NCBI RefSeq assembly: GCF_000426525.1
Contig: NZ_KE384533.1
Location: 1,156,562-1,220,561, forward strand
Direction: 5' to 3'
DNA: 64,000 bases
DNA from: Nocardioides alkalitolerans DSM 16699
GTDB lineage: Bacteria; Actinomycetota; Actinomycetes; Propionibacteriales; Nocardioidaceae
The translations under genes and the position numbers were made by a program. Within the stretch, counting starts at the first letter, position 1. Each line of letters opens with the position of its first letter. The notes under the pieces are model-generated. The model ran no database searches. It saw only the letters and a list, made by a program, of their open reading frames with translations, and was not told the DNA's origin. Of this stretch, positions 41,820 through 50,773 are shown piece by piece.

Positions 41820-42660
41820 CTCGACGTACACCCGCCGCAGGCGCGGCCCCGTCACCGTCGTGCTCCGGGTGCTGGTGATCGCCTATCTGTTCATGCTCGT
41901 CATCTGGCCGGTCTCCCTGGTGGCCGACCGGGCGTTCCGGCCCGCCGGGCTCGCGGAGGGCGGGTTCGGGCCGTTCCTCGAGCGGCTCACGGAGCCGGGC
42001 ACGGTCTACGCCTTCAACCTGACGCTGACCGTGGCGTTCTGGGCGGTGCTCATCAACACCGTCTTCGGCGTCGGCATCTCGCTGCTGCTGGTGCGCTACC
42101 GCTTCTGGGGCCGACGGACGCTCTCGGTGCTCATCGACCTGCCGCTCAGCGTCTCGCCCGTCGTGGTCGGCCTCGCGCTCGTGCTGGCCTACTCGTCGGC
42201 GCGAGGGTGGTTCGGCGGGTTCCTCGAGTCCATCGGGTTCGCCGTCATCTTCTCGACGCCCGGCCTCGTGATGGCCACGGCGTTCGTCTGCCTGCCGCTC
42301 GTGATCCGCGAGATCGTGCCGGTGCTCGAGGAGGTCGGCACCGACGCCGAGGAGGCCGCCCGCAGCCTCGGCGCCAACGGCCGGCAGACCTTCTGGCGCA
42401 TCACGCTGCCCGCCATCAAGTGGGCCCTCGTGTACGGCGTCGTGCTCACCGCGGCGCGCGCGCTCGGCGAGTTCGGGGCGGTGAAGATCGTCAGCCAGGG
42501 TGCGGAGTTCAACGGCGAGACCGCCACCCTGCTCGTGGAGAACCGCTACAGCAACTTCGACGAGGCCTCGGCGTACGCCGTGGCACTCGTGCTCGTCCTC
42601 ATCTCGATCATCGCCCTCGTGGTGGTCACCTACCTGCGTCCGAAGGAGGACCGTCCATGA
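41812..42660 (+). CDS. cysW: Sulfate ABC transporter permease CysW
   Basis: A 282-residue permease partner of CysT with six helices. The EAA loop is EEAARSLGANGRQTFWRITLPAIKWALVYG (about 181-210), and GEFGAVKIVSQG (about 220-231) is a CysW signature. GTG at 41812 lies inside the end of cysT, and the stop overlaps cysA (ATGA). Confidence 0.93.
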   Translation: MADSTYTRRRRGPVTVVLRVLVIAYLFMLVIWPVSLVADRAFRPAGLAEGGFGPFLERLTEPGTVYAFNLTLTVAFWAVLINTVFGVGISLLLVRYRFWGRRTLSVLIDLPLSVSPVVVGLALVLAYSSARGWFGGFLESIGFAVIFSTPGLVMATAFVCLPLVIREIVPVLEEVGTDAEEAARSLGANGRQTFWRITLPAIKWALVYGVVLTAARALGEFGAVKIVSQGAEFNGETATLLVENRYSNFDEASAYAVALVLVLISIIALVVVTYLRPKEDRP

Positions 42661-43700
42661 GCATCGAGGTCCGTGGCATCACCAAGGGGTACGGCGACTT
42701 CGTCGCGCTCGACGACGTGAACGTGTCCATCCCGACCGGCCAGCTCACGGCGCTGCTCGGCCCGTCGGGCGGCGGCAAGTCGACGCTGCTGCGCATCATC
42801 GCGGGCCTCGAGGTGGCCGACGCCGGGTCGGTGCAGATCGAGGGAGTCGACGCGACCTCGCTGCCGCCGCAGCGCCGCAACGTCGGCTTCGTCTTCCAGC
42901 ACTACGCCGCGTTCAAGCACATGACGGTGGCGAAGAACGTCGCGTTCGGGCTCGAGATCCGCAAGCGCCCCAAGCCGGAGATCAAGCAGCGCGTCGACGA
43001 GCTGCTCGAGCTCGTGCACCTCTCGCAGTTCGCGCACCGGCTCCCGTCGCAGCTCTCGGGCGGCCAGCGACAGCGGATGGCGCTCGCCCGGGCGCTCGCC
43101 GTGGAGCCGAAGGTCCTGCTGCTCGACGAGCCGTTCGGCGCGCTCGACGCGAAGGTGCGCAAGGAGCTGCGCGACTGGCTCCGCCGCCTGCACGACGAGG
43201 TGCACGTGACGACCGTCTTCGTGACGCACGACCAGGAGGAGGCCCTGGAGGTCGCCGACGAGATCGTCGTCATCAACGAGGGCCGCATCGAGCAGGTCGG
43301 CACCCCGGAGCAGCTCTACGACGAGCCGGCCAACGACTTCGTCATGGGGTTCCTCGGCGAGGTCACGACGCTCGGCGACCACCTCATCCGGCCGCACGAC
43401 ATCACGGTGCACACCACCGAGCAGGCGGGCGCGGTGCGCGGCGAGATCGTCCGGGCCCTGCGCATCGGCTTCGAGGTGCGACTCTTCGTGCGGCCCGCCG
43501 GCGCGGCCGACGAGGGCGCCGACGTGGTCGTCACGCTCACCCGCACGTTCGCGAGGTCGCTCGGCCTCGAGGTCGGCACGGCGGTGTGGCTGGCTCCCGA
43601 GACGGGGGCGCGGGTCGTGCCGGTACGGCGCGGGTCGGCCGGCGTGCTGAGCGACGAGACGCCCGTGAGCACGGAGAAGGGCGCGACCGCGGCGGTGTGA
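42657..43700 (+). CDS. cysA: Sulfate ABC transporter ATP-binding protein CysA
   Basis: A 347-residue ABC ATPase driving sulfate uptake. Walker A is GPSGGGKST (35-43). The Q-loop is FVFQHYAAFKHMTV. The signature is LSGGQRQR (about 133-140), Walker B is VLLLDEPFGA, and the H-loop is FVTHDQEEA. The C-terminal about 110 residues form a TOBE regulatory domain (LIRPHDITVHT onward). Last gene of the sulfate operon; no clear hairpin follows before the convergent DUF202 genes. Confidence 0.95.
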   Translation: MSIEVRGITKGYGDFVALDDVNVSIPTGQLTALLGPSGGGKSTLLRIIAGLEVADAGSVQIEGVDATSLPPQRRNVGFVFQHYAAFKHMTVAKNVAFGLEIRKRPKPEIKQRVDELLELVHLSQFAHRLPSQLSGGQRQRMALARALAVEPKVLLLDEPFGALDAKVRKELRDWLRRLHDEVHVTTVFVTHDQEEALEVADEIVVINEGRIEQVGTPEQLYDEPANDFVMGFLGEVTTLGDHLIRPHDITVHTTEQAGAVRGEIVRALRIGFEVRLFVRPAGAADEGADVVVTLTRTFARSLGLEVGTAVWLAPETGARVVPVRRGSAGVLSDETPVSTEKGATAAV

Positions 43701-43735
43701 GCCCGCGGGGCGACCGGTGCCGTCGGACCAGGCCC

Positions 43736-44062
43736 TCAGGGGCGGGTGACGGCGACGATCTCGACGAGGCCGATGCCGACGACGGCGAGGCCGAGCACGA
43801 GGGTCGTCGCCCCGCCGCGCCGACGCTCGGGTCGTCGCCAGCGGCGCGCCTCGAGCAGCAGGTAGGCGCCCGCCAGGATGGCGAGGCAGGCCCCGGCCAT
43901 GCCCCACGGGCCCAGCCGGTCGAGGGTCAGCCGGGCCACCACGACGGCGGCCACGAGCAGCGCGAGCGCCGTGCGGTTCCAGGCGAGCGCGGTCCGCTCG
44001 ACGGCCGCCGAGCTGGCGGCGTACGCCGTCGACGGACCGTAGCCGCGGGGCTCCTCGCTCAT
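43736..44062 (-). CDS. DUF202 membrane protein (second of pair)
   Basis: A 108-residue protein with three helices and the DUF202 signature VERTALAWNRTALALLVAA (about 21-39). It is separated by 7 bp from another DUF202 gene upstream on the same strand, so they probably form a two-subunit membrane complex. Function of the family is unknown. Confidence 0.8.
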   Translation of the reverse strand: MSEEPRGYGPSTAYAASSAAVERTALAWNRTALALLVAAVVVARLTLDRLGPWGMAGACLAILAGAYLLLEARRWRRPERRRGGATTLVLGLAVVGIGLVEIVAVTRP

Positions 44063-44069
44063 CGGGGCC

Positions 44070-44429
44070 TCACCGGCTCGCCACCAGCGCCAGCACCGCG
44101 GCGACCAGCACGCCCAGGGCCAGGACGGCGCTCATGGGCGAGCTGGGCAGGGGTTCCGTGCGGCGCAGGGCCCGCTCGGCGCGCGCCCACCGCAGCCACG
44201 ACGCGAGGGCGCAGACGACGCCGAGCGCCACGAGCAGCACGGCCAGCGGGCGGCGCAGGTCGCCGTCGAGCCCCAGGTCGACGGCGTCGACGGCCACGCC
44301 CGCGGCCACGAACGCCAGCGAGGTGCGGATCCAGGCCAGGAACGTGCGCTCGTTCGCGAGCGTGAAGCGCGGGTCGGGCTCGGACCCCGCGCCGTACACC
44401 CAGCGGGGCCAGCGGCGGTCGGAGGACAT
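44070..44429 (-). CDS. DUF202/YidH-type membrane protein (first of pair)
   Basis: A 119-residue three-helix protein with the DUF202 signature LANERTFLAWIRTSLAFVAAG (about 24-44), longer and more conserved than in its partner. ATG at 44429 is chosen; a GTG at 44438 in the same frame is the alternative and adds three residues. Paired DUF202 genes of this kind are common in actinobacteria. Cellular role unknown. Confidence 0.82.
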   Translation of the reverse strand: MSSDRRWPRWVYGAGSEPDPRFTLANERTFLAWIRTSLAFVAAGVAVDAVDLGLDGDLRRPLAVLLVALGVVCALASWLRWARAERALRRTEPLPSSPMSAVLALGVLVAAVLALVASR

Positions 44430-44487
44430 GCCTGGCACGGTACGACGGCCGAATCTCTACCGCGGCGGCCAGGATTGCTGCCCAGGC

Positions 44488-44979
44488 TCAGCGGTAGTTC
44501 GTGAACTGCACGACGAACTCGTAGTCCTGCTCCTTCACGAGCGCCTGCACGGCCTGCAGGTCGTCGCGCTTCTTCGACGAGACGCGCAGCTCGTCGCCCT
44601 GGATCTGCGCCTTGACGCCCTTGGGGCCCTCGTCGCGGATGAGCTTGGAGATCTTCTTCGCGTCCTCGGAGGTGATGCCCTCCTTGAGCGTGATGCCGAT
44701 CTTGGAGGTCTGCCCGGACTGGCGCGGCTCCGAGGCGTCGAGCACCTTCAGCGAGACGTTGCGCTTGACGAGCTTGCCCTTGAAGACGTCGAGGACGGCG
44801 GTGGCGCGGTCGTCGGCGGAGGCCGTGATCTCGATGGCCTCGTCGCCCTTCCACTCGATGAGGGCGCCCGTGCCCTTGAAGTCGTAGCGGGTCGCGATCT
44901 CCTTGGCCGTCTGCCCCAGGGCGTTGTCGACCTCCTGGCGGTCGAGCTTGCTGACGATGTCGAACGACGAGTCGGCCAT
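44488..44979 (-). CDS. YajQ-family nucleotide-binding protein
   Basis: A 163-residue soluble protein of the YajQ (DUF520) family. Two ferredoxin-like halves are visible: SFDIVSKLDRQEVDNALGQTAKEIATRYDFK (about 4-34), which is diagnostic, and IGITLKEGITSEDAKKISKLIRDEG-like residues (about 93-117). Members bind cyclic di-GMP or nucleic acid in some bacteria; a role here is not established. Full length and intact. Confidence 0.93.
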   Translation of the reverse strand: MADSSFDIVSKLDRQEVDNALGQTAKEIATRYDFKGTGALIEWKGDEAIEITASADDRATAVLDVFKGKLVKRNVSLKVLDASEPRQSGQTSKIGITLKEGITSEDAKKISKLIRDEGPKGVKAQIQGDELRVSSKKRDDLQAVQALVKEQDYEFVVQFTNYR

Positions 44980-45107
44980 GGTTCTCCTCGGGTACGGCGC
45001 GGCGTGCTGCCGCGGGTCGGTGCGGGTGGTGCGGCCGCGATCTCGGGCCCGTTCCGGGCCCGTCGGCAGGTGGTGCCGGCGGTTTCCGTGGTCGCGACGG
45101 TCTGCGC

Positions 45108-45113
45108 TATTGT
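45108..45113 (+). promoter_or_regulatory. Candidate -10 of the tRNA-Tyr promoter
   Basis: TATTGT lies 54 bp before the tRNA with a weak TTTCCG at 45083 as a -35, 19-bp spacing. The spacing is long, so the call is tentative. Confidence 0.3.
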
Positions 45114-45166
45114 TTCGTCTCGTTGTCGCAGGGCCAAGTCGTCAGACCGGGCCCCGAGGACAGCAT

Positions 45167-45249
45167 GGCGGGTTGCCCGAGCGGCCAATGGGAACGGACT
45201 GTAAATCCGTCGGTTTATACCTTCGAAGGTTCGAATCCTTCACCCGCCA
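45167..45249 (+). tRNA. tRNA-Tyr (anticodon GUA)
   Basis: An 83-nt class II tRNA. The acceptor stem GGCGGGT (45167-45173) pairs with ACCCGCC (45242-45248). The anticodon stem ACGGA/TCCGT encloses loop CTGTAAA with anticodon GTA at 45201-45203. A long variable arm follows, then a T arm with GAAGG-TTCGAAT-CCTTC. The 3' CCA is not encoded. A strong terminator follows 10 bp later. Confidence 0.96.
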
Positions 45250-45259
45250 CAGTGCGACG

Positions 45260-45299
45260 AACGGCCCCCGGCCTGCAGAGATGCAGGCCGGGGGCCGTT
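45260..45299. terminator. Very strong bidirectional hairpin terminator
   Basis: AACGGCCCCCGGCCTGCA and its exact complement form an 18-bp stem with a GAGA loop. It sits between tRNA-Tyr (plus) and the end of the SDR gene (minus), with T/A runs on neither side. Confidence 0.9.
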
Positions 45300-45324
45300 T
45301 CGCTCGTCCGACGAGGGTCGGGGC

Positions 45325-46068
45325 TCAACCCGCCGCGGTGGGCAGCTCGACGCCCGTCTCGCGTGCCAGTGCGGCCAGCAGCTCGTCCTGGAAGGCGACG
45401 TCGTGCACGGCCCGGTGGGGCGTGCGGCGCTGCCGGTGGTACCAGTAGCCGCCTGACGTGAGGGCCTCCGCATCGTCGCTGGAGGCGAGCCACGCCTGGG
45501 TCTCGTGGCCCTGGGCGAGGTCGTCGGAGGCCCCGGCGCCGCCCATCTTCGTCGGCACCCAGCCCGGGTCGACGGCGTTGACCACCACCTCGGGGTGCAG
45601 CCGGGCCAGGGCCGCCGTCAGGGCGGTGACGAAGAGCTTGCTGTCCTCGTAGGACCCCGGACGCTGCCCCTGCCAGTCGGTGCCCGAGGTCGTCGGCCGT
45701 CCTCCCTGGTGCATCTCGCTGCTGAGGTAGACCAGGCGACGCGGCAGGGGCGTCAGCGCCGTGAGCAGGTACGGCGCGACGACGTTCACGGGCATGACCG
45801 CCGGGCCGCTCCACACCCCGGCGTTGTGGACGACCGCGTCGAGGGGCCCGAGATCGGCGACCTCCGCGGCCAGTCGTCGTACCTGGTCGCGGTCGGAGAG
45901 GTCGGCCACCACCAGCCCGGCGCCCCGCGCCTGCAGGGGGCGCAGGACGGTGGCCCGCTCCTCGTTGCGGGCGTGCACCACGAGGTCGTGCCCGGCGGCC
46001 AGGAGCGACTCGGCCGCCATCCGCCCCAGGCCGTCGGCCGACCCCGTGACGAGGATCTTCCTGCCCAC
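45325..46068 (-). CDS. Short-chain dehydrogenase/reductase
   Basis: A 247-residue SDR with the nucleotide loop TGSADGLGR (8-16), DLSDRDQ (about 57-63), the NAG motif HNAGVWSG (about 81-88), an active-site serine in YLSSEMHQ and the YxxxK pair in SYEDSKLF (about 140-147). VDPGWVPTKMGG (about 165-176) closes the cofactor site. Substrate unknown. The final about 20 residues run into the terminator region after the TGA. Confidence 0.87.
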   Translation of the reverse strand: MGRKILVTGSADGLGRMAAESLLAAGHDLVVHARNEERATVLRPLQARGAGLVVADLSDRDQVRRLAAEVADLGPLDAVVHNAGVWSGPAVMPVNVVAPYLLTALTPLPRRLVYLSSEMHQGGRPTTSGTDWQGQRPGSYEDSKLFVTALTAALARLHPEVVVNAVDPGWVPTKMGGAGASDDLAQGHETQAWLASSDDAEALTSGGYWYHRQRRTPHRAVHDVAFQDELLAALARETGVELPTAAG

Positions 46069-46141
46069 GTGCTGCTCCTTCTCCTGGACGCCCGTCGGAC
46101 GCGGGATGTCCTCGCCGATGCTGCCACCGTGGGGGAAGGGG

Positions 46142-47467
46142 TCAGGTCAGGCGCGGGTCCGTGCCGTACTGGTGGGGGGCGCCGAGGTGGTCGCGCAGGG
46201 TGGGGCCCTCGTAGTCGTGGTGGTAGAGGCCGCGCTCCTGGAGCAGGGGGACGACCTGGTCGACGAACGTGTCGATCCCGTCCTCGTAGACGTCGATCGA
46301 GACCCAGAAGCCGTCGCACGCTCCGGCCTCGAACCACTCCTGCATGTGGTCGGCGGTCACGGCGGCGGGACCGACCGGCGTGGGGTGGTAGTCGATGACC
46401 CCGTGGGCCAGGACGTCGCGGATGGTCCACCCCTCGCGGGCGACCTCGAGCGCGCGCGGTGAGCGGGGATCGCCGGGGCTGGGGCGGGCGGCGTCCAGCT
46501 GGTCGGCGGTCAGCGGCTCGTCGATCTGGCCCACGTCGAGCCGCAGGCCGAGCATGGACCCGAGGTAGGCCACCCGGGCGGGGAAGGTGTGCTCGCCCAG
46601 GGCGACGCGACGGTCCAGCGCCTCACGCGTGGTGCTGGCGATCGCCGGCATCACGCCCGCGAAGAACTTCACCTCGTCGGGGTCGCGGCCGGCGAGTCGT
46701 GCGGACTCGCGGATGGCCTCGCGCTGCGCGCGGGCGTCGTCGATCGTGAAGACGGCGCCGATCACGGCGCTGGCGTAGCGACCGGCCATCTCGAGGCCGT
46801 AGGCGCCGCCGCCGGCCGAGAAGATCACCGGTTGCCCCTGCTCGGAGGGCGGGATCGCCAGCGGCCCGCGGGAGGCGACGTGCTCGCCCTGCAGGTTGAC
46901 CGGCTGGATCTGCGCGGGGTCCGCGAACCGCGCACCCTCGGCGTCCTTGAGCCAGGCGTCCCTGCCCCAGCTGCCCCACAGCGCCTGGACGACCTGGACG
47001 GTCTCGTGGGCCCGCTGGTAGCGCTCGGGGCGCGGCGCGATCTGGCGGCCGAAGTTGGCGGCGGAGGCGGCGTCGCTGGTGGTGACGGCGTTCCACCCGG
47101 CGCGGCCGTGGCTCATGACGTCCAGCGCCTTGAAGGACCGGGCGAGGTTGAACGGTTCGTTGAAGGTGGTCGACCCCGTGGCGACGAGACCGATGCGCTC
47201 CGTCTCCCGGGCGATGGCGGCGAGGGTCAGCAGGGGCTCGAGCGTCAGCATCGGAGCCTCGTGGTCGAGGCCGGCGCCCAGCTGGCCCAGGAAGTCGGGG
47301 AGGAACAGGAACGCGAACTTGCCGCGCTCCGCGGCCCGGGCGTAACGCACCTGCGCGTCGAAGCTGGTGTAGTTCGAGACGTCGACCCCGGGTGCCCGCC
47401 AGGCAGCACCCTGGCTCCCGTAGCCGTTCCCCAGCTGCATGCCGAGGATCATCTGTCGCTGTGTCAT
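46142..47467 (-). CDS. LLM-class flavin-dependent monooxygenase (NtaA/SnaA/DszA type)
   Basis: A 441-residue reduced-flavin-dependent monooxygenase with a bacterial-luciferase barrel. It begins LGMQLGNGYGSQGAAWRAPGVDVSNYTSF, the N-terminal pattern of the NtaA/SnaA/SoxA group, and contains SHGRAGWNAVTTSDAASAANFG (about 118-139), a flavin-binding hallmark. The ATG at 47467 is used because upstream sequence on this frame is unrelated. No flavin reductase partner is adjacent, so it must take reduced FMN from elsewhere. Substrates in the family are chelators, organosulfur compounds or alkanes. Confidence 0.88.
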   Translation of the reverse strand: MTQRQMILGMQLGNGYGSQGAAWRAPGVDVSNYTSFDAQVRYARAAERGKFAFLFLPDFLGQLGAGLDHEAPMLTLEPLLTLAAIARETERIGLVATGSTTFNEPFNLARSFKALDVMSHGRAGWNAVTTSDAASAANFGRQIAPRPERYQRAHETVQVVQALWGSWGRDAWLKDAEGARFADPAQIQPVNLQGEHVASRGPLAIPPSEQGQPVIFSAGGGAYGLEMAGRYASAVIGAVFTIDDARAQREAIRESARLAGRDPDEVKFFAGVMPAIASTTREALDRRVALGEHTFPARVAYLGSMLGLRLDVGQIDEPLTADQLDAARPSPGDPRSPRALEVAREGWTIRDVLAHGVIDYHPTPVGPAAVTADHMQEWFEAGACDGFWVSIDVYEDGIDTFVDQVVPLLQERGLYHHDYEGPTLRDHLGAPHQYGTDPRLT

Positions 47468-47625
47468 GGGGGTTCCTGGTTCTGGTCGGTGGGAGGTGGC
47501 GGCAGTGCGTGCCAGGGGGTGAGACGTCGGGGTGAGCGGTCCTGGTGGACCAGCGGCGCTCGGGCGCGGTGACACCTGGCGCCGATCGCCTCCGCGGGTG
47601 CGAGGACCGCGGTGGTCGTCGGCCG

Positions 47626-49137
47626 TCACCCCTGCTCGGCGGGGACGGCGGCTTCGCGCGTCTCGATCTCCGAGGTCGGTGGGGAGGGGATCGAGGGGCG
47701 GCGCACCAGCAGGGTGATGAGGAGCGAGACGCAGGCGATGGCGACTGCCGCGGTGAAGGCGCCTCGGGCAGCGGAGACGGACTCGGAGACGGTCAGCGTG
47801 CCCGTGCTCTCCGTGTCGGCGCCGAAGGTGTAGGCCGAGACCAGGACGGCGGCGCCGGCGGCGCCCCCGAGCTGCTGGATGGCGGCGAACGCAGCGCTCC
47901 CGTGGGGGTGGAGGTGGCGGGGGAGGGAGGAGAGTGCGGTGGTGGTCAGGGGGCTCCACATGAGGGCCTGGCCGACGAACATCAGGATGTAGAGCGTCAG
48001 CAGCGTCCAGACGCCCGTGGTCTCGTCGACGCCGCTGAGGAGCCACAGGGAGCCTGCGACGAGGGCTGCGCCCGGCACGACCAGAGGCCGCGGGCCGATG
48101 CGGTCGTACAGCCGCCCGCCGATCGCGGAGACGACCGCGATGGTGACGCCGCCGGGCACGAGGAAGAGGCCGATCTGCAGGGAGCTCAGCCCCACGACGT
48201 TGTTGAGCAGCAGCGGGAAGATGACGGCGATCCCGAAGGCCGTCATGGTGAGCGCGAGCATGACGATGAGCGGGACGGTGAAGGACCGCACGGCGAAGAT
48301 GCGCATGTCGAGGAGCGCGGCGTCGTTGCGCTGCAGCGCCACTTGGCGGAGTGCGAAGGCAGCCACTCCCACGAGCCCGACCGCGATCGGCAGGGAGGGG
48401 GAGACGGTGGCGTGACCGGATGCGGACTCGCCGATGCTCGCCAGCCCGTAGACCAGGGCGCCGAAGCCGATGGCCGAGAGGGCCAGCGAGAGCAGGTCGA
48501 GCCGGACCGCCTCCGGGGTGGTGATGTTGCGCAGCCGCAGGGCGCCGAGCGCGAGCGCCAGGATGCCGATCGGCAGCATGAGGAGGAACAGCCAGCGCCA
48601 GCTGAGCTGGGACATGATGAGACCGGAGACGGCTGGGCCGAGGGCCGGTGCCGCAGCTGTGACGACGACGACGAACGCCATGACGCTGCCGCGCCGAGCG
48701 GTCGGCACGATGCGCATCACGGTCGCCATGAGGAGCGGGAGGAACACCGCGGTGCCGGCGGCCTGGACGAGTCGCCCGGCGAGGAGCACCTCGAAGCCAG
48801 GAGCCGCGGCGGCGAGGGCTGTGCCGACCACGAAGAGCGACATCGAGGTCATGAAGATGGTGCGCAGGTGGAACTTGCGCATGACGAAACCGGTCGCGGG
48901 GATCAGGACGGCCAGCGTCAGCAGGTAGGCCGTGGTGAGCCACTGGCCGGTCGTCGCGCTGATGTCGAGCTCGACCAGCAGGGTCGGAAGCGCGACGCCG
49001 AGCAGCATCTCGTTGAGCAGGACCGTGAACGTCGAGACCATCAACAACCCGATGACCAAGGCGTCGCCCGGCGCGAGTCGCTGGTGGGAGCGGTCGGTCC
49101 GCCCGCGGGATCGGGTGGGTACGTCGTGGTGCGTCAT
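47626..49137 (-). CDS. DHA2-family MFS drug exporter (EmrB/QacA type)
   Basis: A 503-residue proton antiporter with about 14 helices. LGVALPTLLVELDISATTGQWLTTAYLLTLAVLIPATG (about 47-84) is the typical helix 1-3 region of DHA2, and GRLVQAAGTAVFLPLLMA (about 121-138) resembles motif C. It is transcribed divergently from a TetR repressor gene, the usual arrangement for a self-regulated efflux pump. Substrate unknown. Confidence 0.88.
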   Translation of the reverse strand: MTHHDVPTRSRGRTDRSHQRLAPGDALVIGLLMVSTFTVLLNEMLLGVALPTLLVELDISATTGQWLTTAYLLTLAVLIPATGFVMRKFHLRTIFMTSMSLFVVGTALAAAAPGFEVLLAGRLVQAAGTAVFLPLLMATVMRIVPTARRGSVMAFVVVVTAAAPALGPAVSGLIMSQLSWRWLFLLMLPIGILALALGALRLRNITTPEAVRLDLLSLALSAIGFGALVYGLASIGESASGHATVSPSLPIAVGLVGVAAFALRQVALQRNDAALLDMRIFAVRSFTVPLIVMLALTMTAFGIAVIFPLLLNNVVGLSSLQIGLFLVPGGVTIAVVSAIGGRLYDRIGPRPLVVPGAALVAGSLWLLSGVDETTGVWTLLTLYILMFVGQALMWSPLTTTALSSLPRHLHPHGSAAFAAIQQLGGAAGAAVLVSAYTFGADTESTGTLTVSESVSAARGAFTAAVAIACVSLLITLLVRRPSIPSPPTSEIETREAAVPAEQG

Positions 49138-49187
49138 GCCAGTGCTCGCTCTCGGTCACGTGAAACGGGGTATGCCTCCGGATCATT

Positions 49188-49208
49188 AAACAGGGGCGCC
49201 CTCCGTTT
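49188..49208. promoter_or_regulatory. Near-palindromic operator candidate between exporter and TetR
   Basis: AAACAGGG and CCCTCCGTTT flank GCGC as an imperfect palindrome (one extra base on the right). It lies 51 bp from the exporter start and 129 bp from the tetR start, in the only AT-rich part of the gap. Typical place for a TetR binding site. Confidence 0.35.
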
Positions 49209-49336
49209 GTTCCCCGGTGGAGTTCATCTCGGGCGGGGCCGGCGTTGGTAGCGTGTCGGCAGAACGGGGGCATGCCCCACGTGCGCTCGCTGCTGCGGTC
49301 GGCGAACGCTCGTAGTCACGTCACGAAGGGCCAGCC

Positions 49337-49924
49337 ATGTCGCCAGAGGGCGCCCGCACCCGCCGTACGCGCTCCGACTCGGTGCGCAACCGCTCCGAGA
49401 TCCTCGACGTGGCCGAACGGCACTTCGCCGACCGCGGGGTCAGTGCGTCACTGGAGGCGGTGGCGCGGGACGCAGGAGTGGGGTCGGCCACGCTCTACCG
49501 CCACTTCCCGACGCGTGACGCTCTTCTTGTCGAGCTCCTCGATCGGCGTACGGCGCAGGTCGTCTCGGACATCGAGCGGCTCGAGCAGATGGCCGACAGT
49601 GGCGAGGCCCTCGCGGGGTGGATGGTGGCGCTCGAGGAGTTCTTCGGGGTCTTCGACGGCCTGCCCGGACCGCTGCGCGACGCCTTCCTCGAGGAGCACA
49701 ACCCGCTGGCCTCCACCTGCATCGGGTTCATCGAGCGCACCGACCACTTCCTCGGTGCGGCCCAGCGCGACGGCAAGGCGCGCGCAGACGTGAGCGGACG
49801 CGACCTGTTCCTGGCCGCGCTGGCCCTCAGCTGGGCGCGCGGTTCCTCGCTGGCCGGACCGGACTCCCCGGCTCGACTGCGTGCGCTCCTGCGGGACGGA
49901 TTCGCCGGCCCGGATGCCGGCTGA
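49337..49924 (+). CDS. TetR-family transcriptional repressor
   Basis: A 195-residue regulator. The N-terminal HTH is VAERHFADRGVSASLEAVARDAGVGSATLYRHFPTRDALLVELLD (about 26-70), followed by a ligand-binding C-terminal half with LEEFFGVFDGLPGPLRDAFL. ATG at 49337 follows an AAGGGCC stretch. Divergent placement next to the MFS exporter suggests it represses the exporter and itself. Confidence 0.9.
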   Translation: MSPEGARTRRTRSDSVRNRSEILDVAERHFADRGVSASLEAVARDAGVGSATLYRHFPTRDALLVELLDRRTAQVVSDIERLEQMADSGEALAGWMVALEEFFGVFDGLPGPLRDAFLEEHNPLASTCIGFIERTDHFLGAAQRDGKARADVSGRDLFLAALALSWARGSSLAGPDSPARLRALLRDGFAGPDAG

Positions 49925-50023
49925 CCCGCTCGCCCGGGGAATGATCCCGCGACTCCGTGACTTAAGTGGGGGCAGTGTCCGTTACGTCCGTCCCGGACCA
50001 CGCCCCAACCGGAGGAGAAGCTC

Positions 50024-50770
50024 GTGAAGATCGGTGTACTCGGAGTCGGCAACATCGGTGCGACGGTGGCGCGCCGCCTGAGCGCAGCCGGGCACGACGT
50101 CAAGGTGGCCAACTCGCGCGGGCCCGAGACGGTGCCCGCCGCGGTGCTGGAGACCGGTGCCCGCGCCGTCCGTGCCGACGAGGTCGTCCTCGACGTCGAC
50201 GTCCTGGTCGTCTCGATCCCGCTCCAGCACGTGCCCGGCATCAAGCCGGTCCTCGACCGGCTCCCTGCGGAGGCGGTCGTGCTCGACACCTCGAACTACT
50301 ACCCGATGCGCGACGGGAACATCGCGGCGCTCGACGAGGGCCAGGTCGAGAGCGAGTGGATCTCCGAGCAGATCGGGCGCCCCGTCGTGAAGGCGTGGAA
50401 CGCGGTCCTGTCCGACTCCTTCGACACCAAGGACGCCCCGGCCGGCACGCCCGACCGCATCGCCCTCCCGGTCGCGGCCGACGACGAGGCCCACCGCGCC
50501 GTCGGGATCGGGCTGGTCGAGGAGACCGGCTTCACGGGGTACGACGCCGGCCCCCTCGCCGAGTCGTGGCGCCAGCAGCCCGGGACCCCGGCCTACTGCG
50601 CCGACCTCACCGAGGACCAGCTCCGGAGCGCGCTCGCCGACGCCGTCGTCGGCCGGGCCCCGAAGCGCCGCGACCTCGCGATGTCGGTCATCGTCGAGGT
50701 GACGGGCGACCCCACGTCGAAGCCGGTCGACGACTTCATCCTTCGCCTCAATCGGTTGCTGTACTTCTGA
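50024..50770 (+). CDS. NADPH-dependent F420 reductase-like protein
   Basis: A 248-residue Rossmann protein with the NADP loop GVLGVGNIGATVARR (about 4-18). NSRGPETV (about 31-38) binds the ribose/phosphate, and KAWNAVLSDSF (about 122-132) is a group motif. This matches the F420-dependent NADP oxidoreductase-like family, which moves hydride between NADPH and F420 or acts on small ketones. GTG at 50024 follows a very good GGAGGAGAAG ribosome-binding site. Convergent with the GntR gene, 3 bp between the ends. Confidence 0.8.
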   Translation: MKIGVLGVGNIGATVARRLSAAGHDVKVANSRGPETVPAAVLETGARAVRADEVVLDVDVLVVSIPLQHVPGIKPVLDRLPAEAVVLDTSNYYPMRDGNIAALDEGQVESEWISEQIGRPVVKAWNAVLSDSFDTKDAPAGTPDRIALPVAADDEAHRAVGIGLVEETGFTGYDAGPLAESWRQQPGTPAYCADLTEDQLRSALADAVVGRAPKRRDLAMSVIVEVTGDPTSKPVDDFILRLNRLLYF

Positions 50771-50773
50771 CGG

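Noticed and set aside
44134..45204. Plus-strand open frame over YajQ and DUF202 genes
   Set aside because: It is antisense to three well-recognised genes and has no domain-like sequence.
47468..49273. Fusion of the flavin monooxygenase with an upstream reading frame of about 600 codons
   Set aside because: The upstream part is the same-strand shadow of the MFS exporter in another frame (Arg/His/Pro-rich), not a protein domain.
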